From the NCBI GenBank assembly GCA_016795035.1, contig JAEUIT010000081.1, positions 45,777 to 109,776 of the forward strand: a stretch of DNA of 64,000 nucleotides, given 5' to 3'. The notes below the pieces were generated by a model. It ran no database searches, had not been told where the DNA came from, and saw only the letters and a program-made list of their open reading frames with translations. This DNA is from Phycisphaerae bacterium (GTDB lineage Bacteria; Planctomycetota; Phycisphaerae; Phycisphaerales; SM1A02). Shown here piece after piece: positions 60,566 to 64,000 of this stretch; positions within the stretch are counted from its first letter, which is position 1, and the number at the start of each line of letters is the position of its first letter. The position numbers and the translations under genes are program-made.

Positions 60566-60972
60566 GGCTTGCCCCCCTGCTTCTTCGGCGGCTGCGACTT
60601 CTGCGAGAGCTGCTCCGCCTGCTTGATGAGTTTGTCCCAAGCCTCGGGCGAGAGATCCTTCGCGGTGCGCAGAAACACCGGCGCCTTCGCGGCGGCCGTC
60701 GGACTACCAGAGGCAAGCCCCGCGACGTCGGCATCAGGCCGACCGAATCCCGCGCGGAGTTCCGACTCGTCGAGGTCGTACGCCTTCGCCATCCGGAGCA
60801 GCAAGTCCTCCGACGGCGTGCGACGCCCGTACTCAATGTCCGTCAAGTGCGGCGGCGACACGTCGAGCCGCTTCGCCATCTCGCGGAGTCCCTTGCCGAG
60901 GACATCGACGCGATGAGCACGGAGGCGGTCTCCGATCGGCTGCTTCTGGTTGCCTGGGAGTCTTTTCGGCAT
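60562..60972 (-). CDS. XRE-family repressor (ImmR-like)
   Basis: A protein of 136 aa. The helix-turn-helix is GLREMAKRLDVSPPHLTDIEYGRRTPSEDLLLRMAKA in pattern, here GLREMAKRLDVSPPHLTDIE (about residues 28-47). The C-terminal 60 residues are a helical, Pro/Lys-rich tail that may be the target of the peptidase. It is the first gene of a leftward operon with the peptidase. A promoter and dyad stand immediately upstream, so autoregulation is likely. Confidence 0.88.
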   Translation of the reverse strand: MPKRLPGNQKQPIGDRLRAHRVDVLGKGLREMAKRLDVSPPHLTDIEYGRRTPSEDLLLRMAKAYDLDESELRAGFGRPDADVAGLASGSPTAAAKAPVFLRTAKDLSPEAWDKLIKQAEQLSQKSQPPKKQGGKP

Positions 60973-60996
60973 GGTGAGGACTCGCCAACAAGGCGT

Positions 60997-61014
60997 GTTC
61001 GCTTACATGCTAAC
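60997..61014 (-). promoter_or_regulatory. Putative operator 1 (repressor promoter)
   Basis: GTTCGCTTACATGCTAAC on the + strand is an 18-bp imperfect dyad (GTT-N-GC ... GC-N-AAC). It lies 25-42 bases upstream of the repressor ATG (60972) and covers the presumed -10 element. Confidence 0.6.
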
Positions 61015-61034
61015 GCCCGGCGACCCGACGTCAA
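61007..61034 (-). promoter_or_regulatory. Sigma70-like promoter of the repressor operon
   Basis: On the - strand, TTGACG (-35, 61029-61034) is followed after 16 bases by TAGCAT (-10, 61007-61012). Both boxes fit the consensus reasonably and the operator overlaps the -10. This is a prediction by eye. Confidence 0.5.
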
Positions 61035-61211
61035 GCGAGTTCGTCGAGCGAATCCCAAATCCGCCGCAGGATCGCGACAGCCTCCTTGGGACCGCAGAGG
61101 TCAGCCCAGGCTTCTGAGCTCGGGAGGCGAACTCGCTACTCCACGTGTCGGGTGCGCCTGGGAGTCGCTGCGTCCGCGCGGAGCTTTGCCAGGGGCAACT
61201 CAAGCGGTTCT

Positions 61212-61230
61212 GCCTCCATTTTTCGGAGGC
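61212..61230. terminator. Short hairpin in the 61.0-61.3 kb gap
   Basis: GCCTCC-ATTTTTC-GGAGGC forms a 6-bp stem. The phrase TCCATTTTTC recurs at about 61236. It may be a weak terminator or part of a regulatory region before the nucleotidyltransferase. Nothing else is seen in this gap. Confidence 0.35.
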
Positions 61231-61287
61231 TATACGTCCATTTTTCAGCGGTTCACCCGCCAGGTTTCCGATAGGATCTGGAACACC

Positions 61288-61902
61288 GTGACCTTCACAG
61301 TGGACAACCTCCGAGCCCTGCTCGCTGAACTCAACGACGCCATGACGATCGAGGACGCCGGTCCGGCCGAGTGGCTCGTCTGCGGTGGCACCGCCCTCGC
61401 GTTGCAGGGTTTCGGCAGCCGAACGACACGTGATGTCGACGTCCTCGGCAATTGGCTTCCGCAAGGACTCGAGGTGGTTGCGATCGGCACGTTCCCTGCC
61501 GCGATCGAACGGAGCATCGCACGCGTTGCCGCCGCACATCCTGAGCTTCAGGGCATGGGTTCAGCGTGGGTCAATCTCGGAGCGCAGCCACTCGTCGGTT
61601 TCGGTCTTCCGGAGGGCTTCGCCCAGCGTCTCACAGCCGTTCGCGTCGGCGAGAGGCTCACGCTGCATCTTCTCGGAAGGACCGATCTCATCGCACTCAA
61701 GCTGTTCGCTGCGGCAGATGACATCGGCTCGCGACAGCAGATCCACCTGGATGACCTGCGTTCGTTCCGTCCCACGGAGGAGGAGATCGAGAATGCCATC
61801 CGCTGGACCGTGCGCATGCCAGCCCCACACCATCGGATCAAGCCCACGCTCAAGGACATCGTCGAAGAGCTCGGGTTCCATGAGCTCGCCTACTACCTTT
61901 GA
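61288..61902 (+). CDS. AbiEii-like nucleotidyltransferase (DUF6036-type)
   Basis: A protein of 204 aa from GTG 61288; GTG 61300 is an alternative. WLVCGGTALALQGFGSRTTRDVDVLG (residues about 29-54) is the GG(T/S)-x9-13-DxD core of minimal nucleotidyltransferases. LLGRTDLIALKLFAA contains the conserved Lys region of AbiEii-type toxins. Type IV toxin-antitoxin (AbiE) toxins add nucleotides to a target. The next gene overlaps by TTGA and encodes an HTH-like protein, matching the two-gene layout though in reverse order to classic AbiEi-AbiEii. Confidence 0.75.
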   Translation: MTFTVDNLRALLAELNDAMTIEDAGPAEWLVCGGTALALQGFGSRTTRDVDVLGNWLPQGLEVVAIGTFPAAIERSIARVAAAHPELQGMGSAWVNLGAQPLVGFGLPEGFAQRLTAVRVGERLTLHLLGRTDLIALKLFAAADDIGSRQQIHLDDLRSFRPTEEEIENAIRWTVRMPAPHHRIKPTLKDIVEELGFHELAYYL

Positions 61903-62804
61903 AGACCCCGCCTAACAACTTCTTTCAAGTGGAATCGCTCGAAGCGCAATCCGTCGAAGCCCAGTTCCGAGCTCGGTTGCTCGACGTTCTCTACGCGCAG
62001 TGGCGAGCGTTGGGCGTCCCATTCAACGCGTCACTTCCGGCAAAGAGGCTCGAAGCGATCGACCCCGAGGCGCTCATCTGGTGCTCGCTGGAGTTTCTCG
62101 AGTCGGAGCCGCGGCTTGCCGAAGGCGTGCGAGCGTGGCTCGCGGCAAACAGCGGAAGCGTCATCCGCCAGAGGCTCAACACGTTCGCGAAGGCGGCGGA
62201 TGCCCGCAGCGACATCTGGCGTTCACTCGATGCTGGCAAAGGCACTCGAGCCTCACCGCGCCAAGCAGTCGGATCTCGCAAGACAACCAGGCAGATCGAA
62301 TCAACGAAGCCGCTCGGTCGTCGCGCGCCGGGAACCGCCACGATCTTCCTTCGGGCTCGCGACATCCTCGGCAACGACCTGCGCTCGTTCCTCATCGTGT
62401 ACCTGGTCGGCAGTCCGCGCGGCATTCGGCTTCGGCTCGTGCAGGAGTGGACCGGCTACTCGTATCGAAGCATCTCTGAGGCCGCAGTCAGCTGGGAGCG
62501 AGCAGGTGTCGTGAGCATCCAGCATGGTCACTGCATACTCGCCAACTCGGCGCCGTGGCGAGATCTGCTCGATTGTCGAAGCGGTGATGTCATCGTCGTC
62601 GACTGGCCCGCCGCGTACGGCACATCGATCGAACTGCTGCGCACACTCCGGAAGGCGCGAGAGAAGGGATTCGACGAATCGCACACGCTCGTCAGGTCAG
62701 CGATCGCGGCGACGGCGGCCTCGCTCGTGACCGCAGCGGCAGGAGCGGATGATGCAACGTCGTGTTGCATTGCTCATCTCAGGATGGCGGTCTCACGCGA
62801 CTAG
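61899..62804 (+). CDS. Putative HTH partner of the nucleotidyltransferase
   Basis: A protein of 301 aa starting at TTG 61899, overlapping the stop of the gene before it; a GTG at 61929 is an alternative. The central part is a winged-helix-like pattern (RLRLVQEWTGYSYRSISEAAVSWERAGVVSI, about residues 175-205, shown in part: WTGYSYRSISEAAVSW). It is coupled to the nucleotidyltransferase, as expected for an antitoxin/regulator. No named family is recognised, and the antitoxin role is inferred from gene order and the HTH. Confidence 0.6.
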   Translation: MKTPPNNFFQVESLEAQSVEAQFRARLLDVLYAQWRALGVPFNASLPAKRLEAIDPEALIWCSLEFLESEPRLAEGVRAWLAANSGSVIRQRLNTFAKAADARSDIWRSLDAGKGTRASPRQAVGSRKTTRQIESTKPLGRRAPGTATIFLRARDILGNDLRSFLIVYLVGSPRGIRLRLVQEWTGYSYRSISEAAVSWERAGVVSIQHGHCILANSAPWRDLLDCRSGDVIVVDWPAAYGTSIELLRTLRKAREKGFDESHTLVRSAIAATAASLVTAAAGADDATSCCIAHLRMAVSRD

Positions 62805-62893
62805 ACGAGCCCCTTCACGCGAAGCCCCCACACCTCGCCAATCATCTGCAACGAGGTCACGTGATGGCGGGATGCGTGCGGTTCCGATCCGCC

Positions 62894-64000
62894 TCAGCGC
62901 TTCCATGCGCCCAAGAGTATCGCGAGGTCGGCCCCGTCTACGACTCCATCGTCGTTCAGGTCGACCGGGCAGCCCTCGCATGAACCCCAACTTCCCAGCA
63001 AGATGGCAAGGTCTGCACCGTCGACCATGCAATCGCCATTTGCGTCTCCGAACCTGTCGGAGAAGAAGCCGATCGTTCCAGGCTGTCCCGCGGTCGATGC
63101 GCCGCCACCCGAAGCGCCGCCGAGCGCCACGACGTTCAAAATGTCGAGCTGCACATCGCAAGAGTAAATCGCGATCCGTCCGCCTCCGCCGCCGCCGCCG
63201 CCAGACGAACTGCTGGCACCGACTCCTCCAGCGCCGCCATTTGCGGAGATCGTCCCATCTCCGAGGAGGCTTGTGCATTCAATCCAGAGACTGCCACCCG
63301 CGCCGCCGCCGCCGATGCCGCCACTTCCACCCCAAGCTCGAATCGATCCGTTGACAATCAAGGCGCCATCAACCGAGAGCCACAAGGCACCACCGCCTCT
63401 CCCTCCAGTGTTGTTGCAGTCTGTCCCGCCACCAGATCCCATCAAAATCGGAAACGCGAGACTGTCGTTCTCGATACCCCCCGCAGCGTTGGCGACTGAT
63501 TTGCCGCCCTTGCCTCCGTGCCCACCTCCACCGCCACCAGCACAGCCGTGCGCGCCCGTGCCTGGCCCAGCGCCTGCTGCAAAGCCCTTTCGTGATAGAT
63601 CGATCGAACTAGACGCTCTGATGACGCAATCGCCACTAATTGCCATATGTATACCGGTAGAGTCGCCTGTCGCTTGCGTGAGAATTGCACCGGAGTCGAC
63701 CAGGAGACTCTCAAGAGAATGCGCGCCGGAGGGAAGGAGAATCGCACCGCCTATGACCTCGACGTCCGGCTTTTCACCGGTAACCGAGTCGGCCGCTAGC
63801 GGGGTCTTCTGAACAGTGCTAGAAGAGGAAAGGCCATTGTCGACGGTGAGTCGGGGTCTCGGCCACGTCGCTACCGACTCGTACACCGTGCCAGCTCCGC
63901 CGTCCTTCGCCGCCGACGCGTTCGAGTTGCTACCCACGCCACCCTTGGCTTGAATCAGCCCGGCGAATGAGCGTGCCTCGCTGGCGTACAAGGCAACGCG
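62894..64000 (-). CDS. Secreted glycine-rich dockerin protein, 5' end outside the window
   Basis: The frame is open to the right window edge, so the N-terminus and signal peptide are missing; 368 codons are visible. The sequence is a Gly/Ser/Ala-rich beta-solenoid with long Gly runs (CAGGGGGGHGGKGGK, SSGGGGGGGGRIAIY) and DGALIVNGSIRAWGGSGG-type ladders. The tail has two dockerin-like loops, DANGDCMVDGADLAILLGSW and DLNDDGVVDGADLAILLGAW. It lies beyond the nucleotidyltransferase pair, so the element probably ends between about 62805 and 62893 or further out. Confidence 0.78.
   Translation of the reverse strand, partial: RVALYASEARSFAGLIQAKGGVGSNSNASAAKDGGAGTVYESVATWPRPRLTVDNGLSSSSTVQKTPLAADSVTGEKPDVEVIGGAILLPSGAHSLESLLVDSGAILTQATGDSTGIHMAISGDCVIRASSSIDLSRKGFAAGAGPGTGAHGCAGGGGGGHGGKGGKSVANAAGGIENDSLAFPILMGSGGGTDCNNTGGRGGGALWLSVDGALIVNGSIRAWGGSGGIGGGGAGGSLWIECTSLLGDGTISANGGAGGVGASSSSGGGGGGGGRIAIYSCDVQLDILNVVALGGASGGGASTAGQPGTIGFFSDRFGDANGDCMVDGADLAILLGSWGSCEGCPVDLNDDGVVDGADLAILLGAWKR

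Overview
The window is high-GC bacterial chromosome that reads as Planctomycetota, most likely class Phycisphaerae. The grounds are several secreted proteins ending in a paired dockerin-like tail (DxDGDGxVGxxDLGxLLGxW), two prepilin-like proteins of the planctomycete H-X9-DG type, zinc-ribbon membrane proteins of unknown role, and many start codons preceded by pyrimidine tracts instead of a Shine-Dalgarno sequence. No rRNA, CRISPR array or complete transposase is present.

Layout. 1-10.1 kb: tail of a WD40-like gene, succinate-semialdehyde dehydrogenase, an FG-GAP/dockerin protein, a pseudopilin, a WXG100 (type VII secretion-like) trio, a nucleoside-transporter-like permease, ispG and a second pseudopilin. 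Four intergenic inverted-repeat elements built from short purine/pyrimidine units lie here. 10.1-15.3 kb: pqiA-pqiB-like lipid-trafficking genes, then a duplicated region in which copies of the pqiB 3' end, copies of a decayed tRNA-Gly-bearing segment and small orphan genes alternate. 15.3-33.2 kb: large secreted beta-helix proteins, broken by polyprenyl synthetase, a zinc-ribbon membrane protein, a Tat-exported FAD oxidoreductase and dxs. 33.2-38.5 kb: hemW, a small zinc ribbon, purA-uppS and an unknown gene. 39.5-49.9 kb: a metzincin protease with FG-GAP repeats, a protein of 17 cysteine-rich repeats, a dicarboxylate symporter overlapping an M29-peptidase/GNAT fusion, and a TPR lipoprotein. 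50.1-56.4 kb: a VCBS/FG-GAP dockerin protein, a four-copy array of about 160 bp, glpD, a dockerin protein and a lipoprotein. 56.5-62.8 kb: a small integrative element at tRNA-Met(CAT). 62.9 kb to the end: a glycine-rich dockerin protein cut by the window edge.

The most interesting unit is the tRNA-Met element. Its integrase gene ends inside the tRNA. It also carries a small excisionase-like HTH protein, a phage-type N6-adenine methyltransferase, a truncated integrase-like protein, a zinc-ribbon protein, and an overlapping repressor/metalloprotease pair that resembles ImmR/ImmA. Three 18-bp dyad sites (consensus GTTMGC-N6-GCGAAC) lie in front of three of its transcription units, one over a plausible promoter. 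A nucleotidyltransferase/HTH pair of AbiE type lies beyond and may be cargo. Four isoprenoid genes (ispG, ispA-like, dxs, uppS) occur in this 30-kb stretch but not as an operon.

All function calls come from reading motifs by eye; no searches were run. Percent identities are not given because no alignment was computed.
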